From NCBI RefSeq assembly GCF_002870125.1, contig NZ_PNEO01000012.1, forward strand, positions 1-64,000: a DNA stretch of 64,000 bases, in the 5' to 3' direction. This DNA is from Burkholderia sp. WAC0059 (lineage in GTDB: Bacteria; Pseudomonadota; Gammaproteobacteria; Burkholderiales; Burkholderiaceae). Shown in pieces: positions 24,085 to 33,117 of this stretch (positions are counted from its first letter, which is position 1; every line of letters begins with the position of its first letter). Both the position numbers and the translations under genes were made by a program. The notes beneath the pieces are model-generated. The model saw only the letters and a list, made by a program, of their open reading frames with translations, was not told the origin of the DNA and searched no databases.

Positions 24085-25344
24085 CGTTGGTCCCCTTTGC
24101 CCCGCGTTTGACCGCGTAGCCCAACATGCAGTCCGGGGCACCTCGCCGCGTTATTCGGTTCAGTGTGACTTAAACCCGGCCATTAATTCCTCGTCGAGGA
24201 TGCGGATTATCGGCACCATGAAAGCAGCCCAACCCGCGCGTTCCAAATCGGCGATCTTAATCCATCATCAAAACCGCCTTTACGACATCTTCGAGGCAGA
24301 ATGTACGTACAACGCAAACCATTCAAAACGCTTTCATCATGGTAGCGTCATACTAAATCCAGCCCCCACAAGGACGTACACACCTTTTGACACAAAAAAT
24401 TCATCTTCCAGCGTAATTAATCAACACCACATAAAATCCAGTCGCCGCAATTTTCTTTAACTTTATGTTTCGTCTGAATATCCAGCACATTCACGTCAGC
24501 CACCAATCACCCATTGCCGCGAAAAGGCCACCCAACAGGCTTTCCAAAAGAACTTCTCCCTGATTCATCATTAATTCAGCAAATATCTCCGTCAATCAGA
24601 AAATCGCGTCCTGAATCATCTTTCTGCAGGTCACTGCGAAAAGGATAATGTCCGGATACCATCCGGTCTCACAGACTTTGTGCAGCCCGAATACGCATGA
24701 CGCTGGTCTTCACGTGCGAACCCGCACATTCTCCTCACCGCGAAGCACTTCGCACCGCCCACCTGCTCCACCCGGCGAGCCCGCGTCTGGCTTGTATGCG
24801 CAACCAGTCTCCTTCACTCCATCTGCCATCTGGCGCAGCCGCCGGGCTGGATTTCCGCTCCACCACCACACCCGCCTGCCGCATCTGGAGACCGCCTGCC
24901 ACCTCGACTGAGCACCTGACATGCTCGCCCGCCAACATCATTTGCCGCGAGCCACTTATACTGGACAGGCAGGCTGGCCATCCTGTGGAAACGTTTGCTC
25001 CAACCTCGAAAGTCGAAGCATCGTGACCACCCAATATTCCATGGCGACGTTTTCCGATATCGCCACATCTCACCTTGATGGCTGCCTGCTGGCGGCTCCG
25101 TCATCAGCCAATGTGTAGCGCTGCCGCATCTGCATTCCGGACGACACCCGACAGATTGCAGTGATGCGACGCCCTCGTGGCCCACGGTCATGCAATGACC
25201 GCACCGTGACAGCAGCAACCAGTTCGGCACGAAAACGCCTTAAATTCCGTGCACTGTATTCACGACGGAAAGGGTGTCACAGTTCGAGCTCCGTTTAAAC
25301 CGGACGTTCGCTATTTCAGTGATGGAAAAGTTGAATGGATCACG
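24085..25344. other. long AT-rich intergenic region
   Basis: About 1.26 kb between the antitoxin and LysR genes with no gene I can support. Open frames on either strand have random-looking content. It includes a GTACGTAC palindrome at 24303, a GGACGTACACACC variant at 24372, and a low-GC stretch (24200-24640) unlike the surrounding DNA. Confidence 0.45.
24303..24312. promoter_or_regulatory. GTACGTACAA box
   Basis: AATGTACGTACAACG carries the same core as the boxes at 42980 and 59073. It lies 219 bp upstream of the antitoxin start and about 1 kb before LysR. Confidence 0.4.
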
Positions 25345-26241
25345 ATGAAACCCCTCGATATCGAAGCCGTTCAGGCCTTTGTGCTCGTCGCAGACACGCA
25401 CAGCTTTACCCGCGCAGCGGACTTGCTGAATACAACCCAGTCAGCCATCAGTATCAAGCTCAAGCGGCTCGAACAGCGCGTGGGACAGCAACTGATCGAA
25501 CGTACGCCACGCAAGGTACGGCTCTCCCCGAAAGGAGAGTTATTCCTTCGCTCGGCTCGTGCACTGCTCGCCGCACATGACGATGCCATTACCTCGCTGG
25601 TGGCTAACCGTATTCCCCTGAAAATCGGAATCAGTCATCACCTGGTAGGCAACAATCTGCCGGTACTGCTCCGGCACCTGCGGGAGGCCAACCCGCATCT
25701 GCAGATCGAGCTTCGGGTGTCCAGCTCGCGCGACATGCAGGCGCAGTTTGACCAGGGCCAGGTGGATGCCGCCATCGTGCTGTCACACGACGATATCCGG
25801 CATGACGGAGAAACACTCGTGCAGGAGCAGTTCGGATGGATGGCCATTCCGGACTGGACGCAACCACCTGATGCGGCGATTCCGCTTGCGCTGCAGGCAC
25901 ATCCGTGCCGTGTGCGTGCGATGGCCGTCGACGCGCTCGCACTGGTCCGCATTCCCTGGGAAGAGGTATTTGTTGGCGGCGGTGCCGCGACCCTGGCCGG
26001 CGCGGCGCTGGCAGGTCTCGCCATTGCACCGCTCGCGCTGAGCGCCGCACCGGCAGGCACGATGGATATCGGTCCCCGCATCGGCCTGCCCGTGCTTCCA
26101 ACGCGCGAAATCATCCTGTATTCGGCCTCGTCCGAACCGGAAATCCGTGTAGCCCTGCGCAAGCTCGGTGAGGCCTTCCAGGACGCTACCATCAGGATGC
26201 CTGCCGCAACACCGTCACACGCTGTAGCAGCCGCGGCCTGA
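25345..26241 (+). CDS. LysR-type transcriptional regulator
   Basis: About 298 residues from the ATG at 25345; a 32-codon GTG-type extension upstream is unlike a LysR N-terminus. The winged helix (VQAFVLVADTHSFTRAADLL, TQSAISIKLKRLEQRVGQQL, RTPRKVRLSPKGELF) is complete and followed by a linker helix. The effector domain begins LKIGISHHLVGNNLPVLLRH and contains QFDQGQVDAAIVLSHDD; it is typical in length but Ala-rich at its end. LysR proteins usually control a divergent or neighbouring operon and themselves. The nearest candidate is the convergent KamA-maiA operon; the regulated genes cannot be told from sequence alone. Confidence 0.9.
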   Translation: MKPLDIEAVQAFVLVADTHSFTRAADLLNTTQSAISIKLKRLEQRVGQQLIERTPRKVRLSPKGELFLRSARALLAAHDDAITSLVANRIPLKIGISHHLVGNNLPVLLRHLREANPHLQIELRVSSSRDMQAQFDQGQVDAAIVLSHDDIRHDGETLVQEQFGWMAIPDWTQPPDAAIPLALQAHPCRVRAMAVDALALVRIPWEEVFVGGGAATLAGAALAGLAIAPLALSAAPAGTMDIGPRIGLPVLPTREIILYSASSEPEIRVALRKLGEAFQDATIRMPAATPSHAVAAAA

Positions 26242-26265
26242 TATTCCAAAGTCCTGATCAGCGAC

Positions 26266-26291
26266 TGCCCGGCCCTCCCCGATGCCGGGCA
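26266..26291. terminator. hairpin between convergent LysR and maiA genes
   Basis: TGCCCGGC and GCCGGGCA form a perfect 8-bp stem around a 10-base loop in the 52-base space between two convergent stop codons. No strong T-tract, so possibly a bidirectional or partial terminator. Confidence 0.45.
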
Positions 26292-26293
26292 CC

Positions 26294-26947
26294 TTACGAC
26301 GCCGGACTGCTCCTGGGCACGTCCGGCTGGTTGTCAGGCAGGGCCTGCTGGAAAGCGGGCAGATCAAGACAGGCCTGCACAATCCTGTCGACCACCGGAT
26401 AAGCGGCCGGATCGACACCATGGCGCCTCGCCGCCAGCACCTGGGGCACCAGGAACACATCGGCGAGCCCCGGCTCGTCTCCGTGACTGAAATGTCCCGT
26501 CCCGCCGTACTGGAGCTGTGCCTCAAAGGCGCGCAGTCCTTCCGCTGCCCAGTGTCGCTGCCACGCTGTCACCGCCGCCGTGTCGACACCCAGGTTCCCG
26601 CGCAGATAGTCCACCACCCGCAGGGTGCCAAGCGGATGTGTATCGGCACCCAGCAATGCAGCGAGTCCGATTACACGCGCACGTTCCGCAGGCGCGGTCG
26701 GGATCAGTTGCGGCGTCCGATAGCGGTGTTCGAGATAGTCGATGATTGCGAGGCTCTGCGTCAGGACAAGCCCGTCCACCTCGAGCACGGGTACAGCCGC
26801 AGCGGGGTTCAGTGCCACGTAGTCAGCGTTGCGCTGCTGCGCACGCGACAGGTCATGCGTCACCTGGGTATAGGTAGCGCCCTTCAGGTTCAGCGCAATC
26901 CGTACCCGGAATGACGCGGACGAACGGTAGTAGCCATGCAGCTTCAT
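26294..26947 (-). CDS. maiA: maleylacetoacetate isomerase (zeta-class GST)
   Basis: About 217 residues; AAGGAG precedes the ATG at 26947. The N-terminal thioredoxin-like domain has the zeta-class SSASFRVRIALNLKG signature (SSxSxRVRIAL), with NPAAAVPVLEVDGLVLTQSL for glutathione binding. The helical domain includes GLADVFLVPQVLAARRHGVD. Family members isomerise maleylacetoacetate to fumarylacetoacetate in tyrosine or gentisate breakdown. It is the last gene of a six-gene operon without other aromatic-degradation enzymes, although a gentisate-dioxygenase-like cupin is encoded three genes upstream. It may therefore act on a different cis-unsaturated acid. Confidence 0.85.
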   Translation of the reverse strand: MKLHGYYRSSASFRVRIALNLKGATYTQVTHDLSRAQQRNADYVALNPAAAVPVLEVDGLVLTQSLAIIDYLEHRYRTPQLIPTAPAERARVIGLAALLGADTHPLGTLRVVDYLRGNLGVDTAAVTAWQRHWAAEGLRAFEAQLQYGGTGHFSHGDEPGLADVFLVPQVLAARRHGVDPAAYPVVDRIVQACLDLPAFQQALPDNQPDVPRSSPAS

Positions 26948-26975
26948 CCTCTGTCTCCTTTCAGCATTTCGACCA

Positions 26976-28259
26976 TCACACAGCATCCGGGCGATCCCCG
27001 TCGGACGGCGCTTCAACTGCCGGCTTCAGCCATGCCACCAGCCACCGGATGAAACCCGGCAACTGGAGCGCAAGCGCGATCCCCAGCGCCACCCGCCACG
27101 CCACAACCGGATAATGGAATCCAGCGTCGGGATGCCAGATTCCAAGAATCAGGCCAAAGCCCCCCTGCACAATAAAAGCGCCTGCAAAAATCAGCAGGTT
27201 CAGGCACGTCGCAGCACGCCCCGTCATGACCGGCGGCACGCTCTGCGCCACGATCGTATATTCCAGCCCCGCGACCGTGCCAAACAGCGTGAAACACACC
27301 GACAGGAACGGCACCAGTGCCGGGACATTGAACATCATCAGGATCTGGACGAGGAGAAAGAGTCCGATGCCGCAGCCTGCGACGTCCCGCGGCTTCATGC
27401 CGAAACGCCTGGCCGCCCATTCGGTCACGTTGCCCAGCGACAGCGAACCCGCCACGATCGCCCCCATCCCGACCAGCAGGAAGGCGGCCGAGTCCTGCAC
27501 GCCGAACCGGCCGATATCCTGCAGCCATTGCCCCATCCAGAGCCCCTGCAGACCGAAGGCCACCGCGTGAGACGGCAGCAGCAGGCTGATCGTGCGCCGG
27601 AATGCCGGGTCGCGGTAAACCTCGAGCAATGCACGGGGCGATGGCAGACGACTGATCCGGTGAGCAACCGGATCGGCCGGCGTCAGCAACCCGATGGCAA
27701 CGGCAGGCAGCAGCGTGAGACCCGCGAGCACCATGAACAGTGTGCGCCAGTCCATGTGCTGCAGCGCCAGCGCCACGGGCAGCGTGGAAGACATCGCGCC
27801 CAGGCCGCCCACGGCCAGCAGATACCCATGGATCGATGGCAGCCTTGCCGGCTCGACCCAGTACGACAGGACCTTGATCGACCCCATGAAGCAGGCCGAC
27901 AACCCGATGCCGGTCAGCACCCGTGCAATGAACAGCATGCCGAACCCGCCGCTCGTCGCGAAAAGAAGCGATCCCAGCGAAGCAGCCACCAGCAGCACAA
28001 GCTGCACCCGCCGCGGCCCGTAACGGTCGAGCGCGACACCGACTGGCAGCTGCGCAATGCCGAACGCAGCAAAATAGGCGCTCGACAGCAGACCAAGCTG
28101 CGTGGCGCCCAGCTGCAGGGACGCCACCAGATACGGTGACAGCACCGCATTGATGGTGCGGAAAATAAAGGACATGTAGTGTCCCAGCGCAAACGGCAGG
28201 AACACACTGGTATAGAGGGCGACCCGGCCCAGGGGCCGTATGCCTGTCGACTGCATCAT
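26976..28259 (-). CDS. MFS transporter
   Basis: About 427 residues; the ATG at 28259 has GGGAG five bases upstream, a 44-residue extension being unlikely. Twelve hydrophobic segments are evident. The first-loop motif reads LPVGVALDRYGPRR, a typical D-R-x-G-x-R/K loop 2-3 signature, and NLLIFAGAFIVQGGFGLILG lies near the end. Members move small organic solutes by proton antiport or symport. In an operon of metabolic enzymes (KamA, MBL hydrolase, FAD protein, cupin), it probably imports the substrate or exports the product. It is separated from the cupin by 61 bp and from maiA by 28 bp. Confidence 0.88.
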   Translation of the reverse strand: MMQSTGIRPLGRVALYTSVFLPFALGHYMSFIFRTINAVLSPYLVASLQLGATQLGLLSSAYFAAFGIAQLPVGVALDRYGPRRVQLVLLVAASLGSLLFATSGGFGMLFIARVLTGIGLSACFMGSIKVLSYWVEPARLPSIHGYLLAVGGLGAMSSTLPVALALQHMDWRTLFMVLAGLTLLPAVAIGLLTPADPVAHRISRLPSPRALLEVYRDPAFRRTISLLLPSHAVAFGLQGLWMGQWLQDIGRFGVQDSAAFLLVGMGAIVAGSLSLGNVTEWAARRFGMKPRDVAGCGIGLFLLVQILMMFNVPALVPFLSVCFTLFGTVAGLEYTIVAQSVPPVMTGRAATCLNLLIFAGAFIVQGGFGLILGIWHPDAGFHYPVVAWRVALGIALALQLPGFIRWLVAWLKPAVEAPSDGDRPDAV

Positions 28260-28320
28260 TCGAACTCCCGGTAGTGAAAGGGCGCGCCAGCGCATCCTGC
28301 CGCCGGCGCCACCCGGCGGA

Positions 28321-28962
28321 TTACTCTCCAGCAGAACCAGTCCCCTCGACAGATGCAGACGTCCGGCGGAACACATGGTCAAGGCTGCCATCCGGGGCCT
28401 CTCTCAGCAGCGTGCCGAGCCCCGCCAGTTGCGGCAGGTTCTGAACGACATACAGCACGAGTGCGTCATCTGCGTGAGGGTTATCCAGCCAGTGCGACGC
28501 CCACGGCGGGACGTAGAACACGTCCCCTCGCGCCACCACGTAGTCCGACTGTCGCAGAGTGCTGCTCCCGGCCCGGGAACTGCGGGACAAATCGCATGCG
28601 ACATGCGCCCGCCCCTGCCCCTGCGCCACCACATACAGATGCCAGAAGGCGTGGCGATGCGCGCTCGTGACCTCGCCCGGACGCACCACCTGGACCGTCA
28701 TCGAAAGGCCGGGCGCCACCTCTCCCGTTCGACCCGCCGCACCGCCCGGTACCAGCGCAACCGTGCCCCGCTCGCCATGCGCGACCTTCTCGCACCCAGC
28801 CTCCAGCACCGAATGGCGCCAGTGGGCCGGTTGTGCGGGATCGCGGGCCGACATCGCCAGATAGCCCGCAAACGGCACCAGCGTCGCGTCCGCGTCGCCG
28901 GACGGCACCGGGTCCGCATACGCTGTCATGCTGGCCGCAATGTTTCGTGCCTGCCCGCTCAT
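28321..28962 (-). CDS. cupin-domain protein
   Basis: About 213 residues; ATG 28962 overlaps the FAD gene's stop (ATGA), with GGAGG four bases upstream. The single cupin barrel shows motif 1 as TSAHRHAFWHLYVVAQGQG (HxH-like, without the usual Glu) and motif 2 as GDVFYVPPWASHWLDN. It looks like one half of a gentisate 1,2-dioxygenase, but at half the length. The metal-binding histidines are mostly there, so an iron- or manganese-dependent oxygenase or isomerase is possible; a sensory role cannot be excluded. Its coupling to the FAD protein argues for the same pathway. Confidence 0.75.
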   Translation of the reverse strand: MSGQARNIAASMTAYADPVPSGDADATLVPFAGYLAMSARDPAQPAHWRHSVLEAGCEKVAHGERGTVALVPGGAAGRTGEVAPGLSMTVQVVRPGEVTSAHRHAFWHLYVVAQGQGRAHVACDLSRSSRAGSSTLRQSDYVVARGDVFYVPPWASHWLDNPHADDALVLYVVQNLPQLAGLGTLLREAPDGSLDHVFRRTSASVEGTGSAGE

Positions 28963-30830
28963 ACGGCCTCCGTCGCATCGCTTGCCTGCCGGAGCGAAGC
29001 CTCGACAGCCGTGCCTTCCTGCAACTCGCGCATCAACTGCAGCACGCACTGGTCGGCATCGGCGGTCTGCCGCGACGGAATCTGCGGACGCGGTAACGCA
29101 TGCGTATAGAAATGCACGCCCTCGACCACGAAGCCCACCGCCCACAATCCGTTGCGCACCTGGCCATCCGCACCGAACGGCCGCAGATGCCGGTCGATGT
29201 CGATCCCCCCGGGATGGTAGTCGCCGTTCCGGTACGGCCGGATCAGCCCGCGCTCAAGCAGCCTCGCCGTCAAGGTTGCGTCGTCGGTCAGCGGCGACCA
29301 TGCATCGAGCCTGGCCGTCACCAGCACATCGGCCCATTGCCGTCCGATTCCGTCATGCCAGGGCGTGTCGATGCGAAAGCGCGCGGTGTCCTCGTCGAAG
29401 CCAACGTGTGCCCCCGGCCCGCCCCCCAGACCCAGCACGCCCGCCTTTCTGAGCGCCAGCAACTCCACCACGCGCTGCATGGGTGGACCGAACGAAATCC
29501 GGTTGGTCACGGCGTTGAACACCTCTGCGAAATGCCTGTGCGATCCGGGCGTCAGGCCACCGAACTCGACAGCCGCGCGCAGCGCCTCGCGCGTGTCGCG
29601 CAGCACGTCGGTTGCCGCTTTCACCGGACTGCGCAGGTTGCCACGCCGCGCCTGCGCCAGATCATCCGCGACCAGCCCGTCGAAATACGCCTCGAAGGCC
29701 GCCTGGGAAGCGAACTGGCGGCCCTCCAGCGGCCAGAGGATCCCATGGACCGCACGCTGCTCCGCTTCAGTCGGCACGAATGCGTCCGGGTCCGTCCCGC
29801 GTCCGTCGACTGCCATCCGGTACGCGAAGGCCATCTCCCGCACGATGAGGGGCATGACATGCGCCTGGAAGTCCAGCCTTGCCTCCCCCGTGGCAGCCCG
29901 TACGTTTTCAACCGCCTGCGGCGTGAAGAAGCGCGCAGGATGCCGTCCCGTCAGCCCCTTCTGGTTCAGCCCGCGGGCAGCAAACGGCAGGCACTGGCGT
30001 GAGAACAGCAGCATGCGCGGCTCCCGGCCCGACGGCGCGTACCGCAGCCCGTCGGAGGTCGCGACAAACTGCCCGCCACGCCCGACCGTCAGCTGCGAGA
30101 TCACATCGTGCGCAGTCAGCCCGAAGCCCTGGATCGCCACCGTCGCCTGCGCGTCGAGCCCGGCCAGTTGCTCAACCGGATACGGGCAGGCAACGAAGCG
30201 CAGCGCCGGATTGCGCCGGCCGTGCCCGTCCACGAACGCCGCGGCTGCACGATCGTCACTGGTTGGCGCTCGCCGTCCATGTCCCATCGCCAGCACCACG
30301 AAATCGGCATGGCAGTGCTGGCCGTTCTCCAGCACCACGGTATAGCCGTCGCCGCCGGCCCGCGGTGCCACATCCGTTGCCCGGGTACGATGGTGGCATA
30401 GCGTCACCCGCTCAGGCAGCAGGGCTACGATCTGTGCGTATACCCACGCCAGATATTCGCCAAGCAGGCTGCGCGGCAGATGGTCAAACTCCGTGATCTC
30501 GTGACCCGACTCATCGCCCACCCGGAAGAAGCGGCGGCCAAAGCGACGATACCCACTCTGGCGCGCCCACTCCACCAGCGAAGGTCCACCCGTCGCTCGC
30601 GCGGCTACGCTCGCCGGAGCAAACATCGTGACCTGCGACGCCACTGTGTTGATCAGCAGATGGTCCGGCTGCATGGAGGGATGTGCCCCCTGACCGCACT
30701 CACCGGGGTCGACGACGTCGACGTGCAGGCGCACGCCGTCGGGCAGACGGTGCGCATGTTCCAGCACCCGCTCGAGGATGCTCAGTCCGCGGGGACCCAT
30801 CCCGACCAGCGTGAGAAAGCGTTTCGTCAT
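28959..30830 (-). CDS. FAD/NAD(P)-binding protein (NAD_binding_9 type)
   Basis: A 623-residue flavoprotein-like protein. Residues 6-25 (LTLVGMGPRGLSILERVLEH) are a GxGxxG dinucleotide fold, followed at ~150 by a helix-turn and VVLAMGHGRR, the second conserved segment of this family. The C-terminal half is an additional helical domain (RSPVKAATDVLRDTREALRA, PPMQRVVELLALRKAGVLGL). Such proteins are usually annotated only as FAD/NAD(P)-binding; some act in amino-acid derived natural-product pathways. It overlaps both neighbours by four bases (ATGA), giving tight translational coupling from the MBL gene to the cupin. Reaction unknown. Confidence 0.8.
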   Translation of the reverse strand: MTKRFLTLVGMGPRGLSILERVLEHAHRLPDGVRLHVDVVDPGECGQGAHPSMQPDHLLINTVASQVTMFAPASVAARATGGPSLVEWARQSGYRRFGRRFFRVGDESGHEITEFDHLPRSLLGEYLAWVYAQIVALLPERVTLCHHRTRATDVAPRAGGDGYTVVLENGQHCHADFVVLAMGHGRRAPTSDDRAAAAFVDGHGRRNPALRFVACPYPVEQLAGLDAQATVAIQGFGLTAHDVISQLTVGRGGQFVATSDGLRYAPSGREPRMLLFSRQCLPFAARGLNQKGLTGRHPARFFTPQAVENVRAATGEARLDFQAHVMPLIVREMAFAYRMAVDGRGTDPDAFVPTEAEQRAVHGILWPLEGRQFASQAAFEAYFDGLVADDLAQARRGNLRSPVKAATDVLRDTREALRAAVEFGGLTPGSHRHFAEVFNAVTNRISFGPPMQRVVELLALRKAGVLGLGGGPGAHVGFDEDTARFRIDTPWHDGIGRQWADVLVTARLDAWSPLTDDATLTARLLERGLIRPYRNGDYHPGGIDIDRHLRPFGADGQVRNGLWAVGFVVEGVHFYTHALPRPQIPSRQTADADQCVLQLMRELQEGTAVEASLRQASDATEAV

Positions 30831-31735
30831 GGCTGTTCTCCTCTCAGGTCCAGCGAACCCGCGAGCGAGAGCCGCGGCCGCGGCGCGCGGATCTGGCGCA
30901 CCGCACCCTCCGTCCCGGCCACCGGACGGGGTAGCGAACGGGGCGCCTCGTGCAGCGCGAGGATGTCGGGTTCCGACGGCAATGACGGGAACACGGTGCG
31001 AACCAGGGGATCGTGCCCGGGAATCACGTGCATCGGGCCATCAGCCAGCGACTCGATCTTCCCGTGCGCATCGAGCATGTCCGGCACACTCGCCACGATG
31101 GGAAACGGACGCCGCGCCCGCAGGTTGTCCCAGTAATGGGCGGCATCGCTGGCCAGTACCACGTGCCCTCTTGCGGTGGACACCCGTACCACCTGGAGCC
31201 CGGGCGTATGGCCGCCCATCCGGTGCAACGTAATGCCCGGCAGCAGCTCACTGTCCCCGTCAAGAAGACACATCCTGCCGTCGAACAGTCCGCGCACGGC
31301 CTGGACGACATCATCGGCCTCGAACGGTGCGCGTAGCGCGCCATGACACATGCAGCGCCCCGTACAGAACGCCATCTCGACTTCCTGCAGGTGAATGCGC
31401 GCGCGAGGAAACATGTCGAGGTTGCCGGCATGATCGTAGTGCATGTGCGTAATGACCACGTCCGTGACATCGTCAGCATCGATGCCCAGCCGCGACAGCA
31501 GCACCTTGGGACCGGCAAACCAGTTCCGGTGGCGCGCCTGCGCCGTGCGCCGCTTGCAGCCCGTGTCGACCACCACCGTATGGCTGGCGTCACGGATTAC
31601 CCAGAAATAGAAATCGAACGGCACAGGCGCGTTGCCGTGCGGATCGTGGCCGAGGTAGTTCTCGCCGGTACGCCGCCCTTCATGCGTGGCGTACCGGATT
31701 GCATAGACCTCGTAGTGTGGCAATACGTTGCTCAT
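30827..31735 (-). CDS. MBL-fold hydrolase, N-acyl-homoserine-lactonase-like
   Basis: A 302-residue metallo-beta-lactamase-fold enzyme. The dizinc site is intact: THMHYDHAGN (HxHxDH), His in MGGHTPG, Asp in LASDAAHY and a final His in VIPGHDP. The N-terminal half (YEVYAIRYATHEGRRTGENY, FYFWVIRDASHTVVVDTGCK) matches the AttM/AhlD lactonase group, which opens lactone rings such as those of homoserine lactones. Here it stands between a KamA-type enzyme and a flavoprotein, so it may open a lactone or lactam intermediate rather than a quorum signal. ATGA overlaps couple it to both neighbours. Confidence 0.85.
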   Translation of the reverse strand: MSNVLPHYEVYAIRYATHEGRRTGENYLGHDPHGNAPVPFDFYFWVIRDASHTVVVDTGCKRRTAQARHRNWFAGPKVLLSRLGIDADDVTDVVITHMHYDHAGNLDMFPRARIHLQEVEMAFCTGRCMCHGALRAPFEADDVVQAVRGLFDGRMCLLDGDSELLPGITLHRMGGHTPGLQVVRVSTARGHVVLASDAAHYWDNLRARRPFPIVASVPDMLDAHGKIESLADGPMHVIPGHDPLVRTVFPSLPSEPDILALHEAPRSLPRPVAGTEGAVRQIRAPRPRLSLAGSLDLRGEQP

Positions 31736-33117
31736 AGCGACACCTCCGCGAGGCTTTCACCCTGTGCCCGGACAACGTCGCCGGCATGAACCGGAATCAC
31801 GAGCCTGTCGCCCTGGTGCTCCTGCTGGAAGAAAAATGCCTTCTCGCCGAACGCCGGCGTGAGCTCGTCGAACCACGTGGCCTGCGGATCGAAGCGTGCG
31901 TAAAACGGGCGCCGCACCCAGGCTGCGTTGCGGGCCTGCAGGAACTGCAGCGCGAAGACCTTCTCGCCCGCCACCGTCACGATGCCATCGATCATGACCT
32001 TGCCCGGGAAGGCACTCATCGACGGACCCCGGACCGTCCGGGCAAGACCCGACACCGTCCGGTAGGCCTCGCAGAAAATCCGGTACGCTTCGGCAAGCGG
32101 CAGGCGAAAGTAATCGGCCGGCCCGGTATCGCGCTCGACGAACATGTAGTACGGAATGGCGCCAAGGCGCGTACCCAGCGTCCACAGCCTCGCCCACGCG
32201 CCCGGGTCGGTGTTCACATGGTTGATCAGCGGCGCCTGCATACGAAGCGTCGCCCCGGTCCCGATGATCCGCCGCACCGCCTGCTGCGCGATGACGGACT
32301 CCAGCTCGTTCGGATGACTGTAGTGCCCCATGATCGCAAGATTGCGCCCGGCAGCCACCACCGACTCGAACAGGCGCATGACATCATCCGCATCGCGGTC
32401 CGTCACGAACCGCTGGGGCCAGTAGGCAACCGACTTCGTCCCGATCCGGATATTCTGGACGTGCGCAAGCTCGGGAACGAGCAGCGGCGTGAGGATCTGG
32501 CCGAGCAAGCGCGCATTCATGACCAGCGGATCACCGCCGGTAATCAGCACGTCGGTCACCTCCGGATGCCGCTTCAGATAGTCGACCAGATGAGACGACT
32601 CGCGCGCATCGAATTTCAGGCCGGCCATCCCGACGAACTGCGGCCAGCGAAAACAGAACGTGCAGTAAGCGTGGCACGTCTGTCCCGCCGAAGGAAAGAA
32701 CAGTACCGTCTCCCGATACTTGTGCTGCATGCCGGACAGCGGCACACCGTCCAGCCACGGCACGTTATGGGTCTGCTGTCCGGCCGGATGCGGGTTCATC
32801 CGCATCCGGATCTGGCCAACCTCACGGTCGATGATCTCGCGCGGCGCGTCGCCGTGCACAAGCTCCCGGAGCGCAACATACTCGCTCTCGCGCAGCATCT
32901 CGCGCACCGGAAACGTCAGCCGGAACAGCGGGTCGTCCGGGACCGCGTCCCAGTCAATCAGTTCTTCGAGTACATACTGGTTGACCCGGAACGGCAGCAC
33001 CCGCCCGACGATATCGATCGCCTCCCGATGCTCGGGCGAAAGACGCCCCCAGACTGATGCCTCATGTATGGTCTGCCTCGTATATGCCCTGAATCTTCCT
33101 TTTATTTCGTCATCCAT
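31732..33117 (-). CDS. KamA-family radical SAM enzyme (lysine 2,3-aminomutase-like)
   Basis: A 461-residue protein; GGGG lies eight bases before the ATG at 33117. The radical SAM cluster motif is Cys148-x3-Cys152-x2-Cys155 in QTCHAYCTFCFRW. Downstream it has VTDVLITGGDPLVMNARLLG (GGDP, SAM-binding), then AIMGHYSHPNELE, comparable with the HxNHPxE stretch of lysine 2,3-aminomutase, and FPGKVMIDGI. KamA enzymes shift the amino group of an alpha-amino acid to the beta position, using PLP and SAM. The CHAYCTFCFRW variant defines a separate branch whose substrate is often unknown. It is the first gene of a six-gene operon, an attractive setting for beta-amino acid metabolism. Confidence 0.88.
   Translation of the reverse strand: MDDEIKGRFRAYTRQTIHEASVWGRLSPEHREAIDIVGRVLPFRVNQYVLEELIDWDAVPDDPLFRLTFPVREMLRESEYVALRELVHGDAPREIIDREVGQIRMRMNPHPAGQQTHNVPWLDGVPLSGMQHKYRETVLFFPSAGQTCHAYCTFCFRWPQFVGMAGLKFDARESSHLVDYLKRHPEVTDVLITGGDPLVMNARLLGQILTPLLVPELAHVQNIRIGTKSVAYWPQRFVTDRDADDVMRLFESVVAAGRNLAIMGHYSHPNELESVIAQQAVRRIIGTGATLRMQAPLINHVNTDPGAWARLWTLGTRLGAIPYYMFVERDTGPADYFRLPLAEAYRIFCEAYRTVSGLARTVRGPSMSAFPGKVMIDGIVTVAGEKVFALQFLQARNAAWVRRPFYARFDPQATWFDELTPAFGEKAFFFQQEHQGDRLVIPVHAGDVVRAQGESLAEVSL

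Noticed and set aside
24814..25230. A minus-strand 138-codon frame upstream of LysR
   Set aside because: Unusual Cys/Trp/Gly content, no ribosome binding site, no family similarity and overlapping frames on both strands.
31786..33057. A 423-codon plus-strand frame opposite the KamA gene
   Set aside because: Composition is random-looking, while the minus strand has the radical SAM cluster motif.
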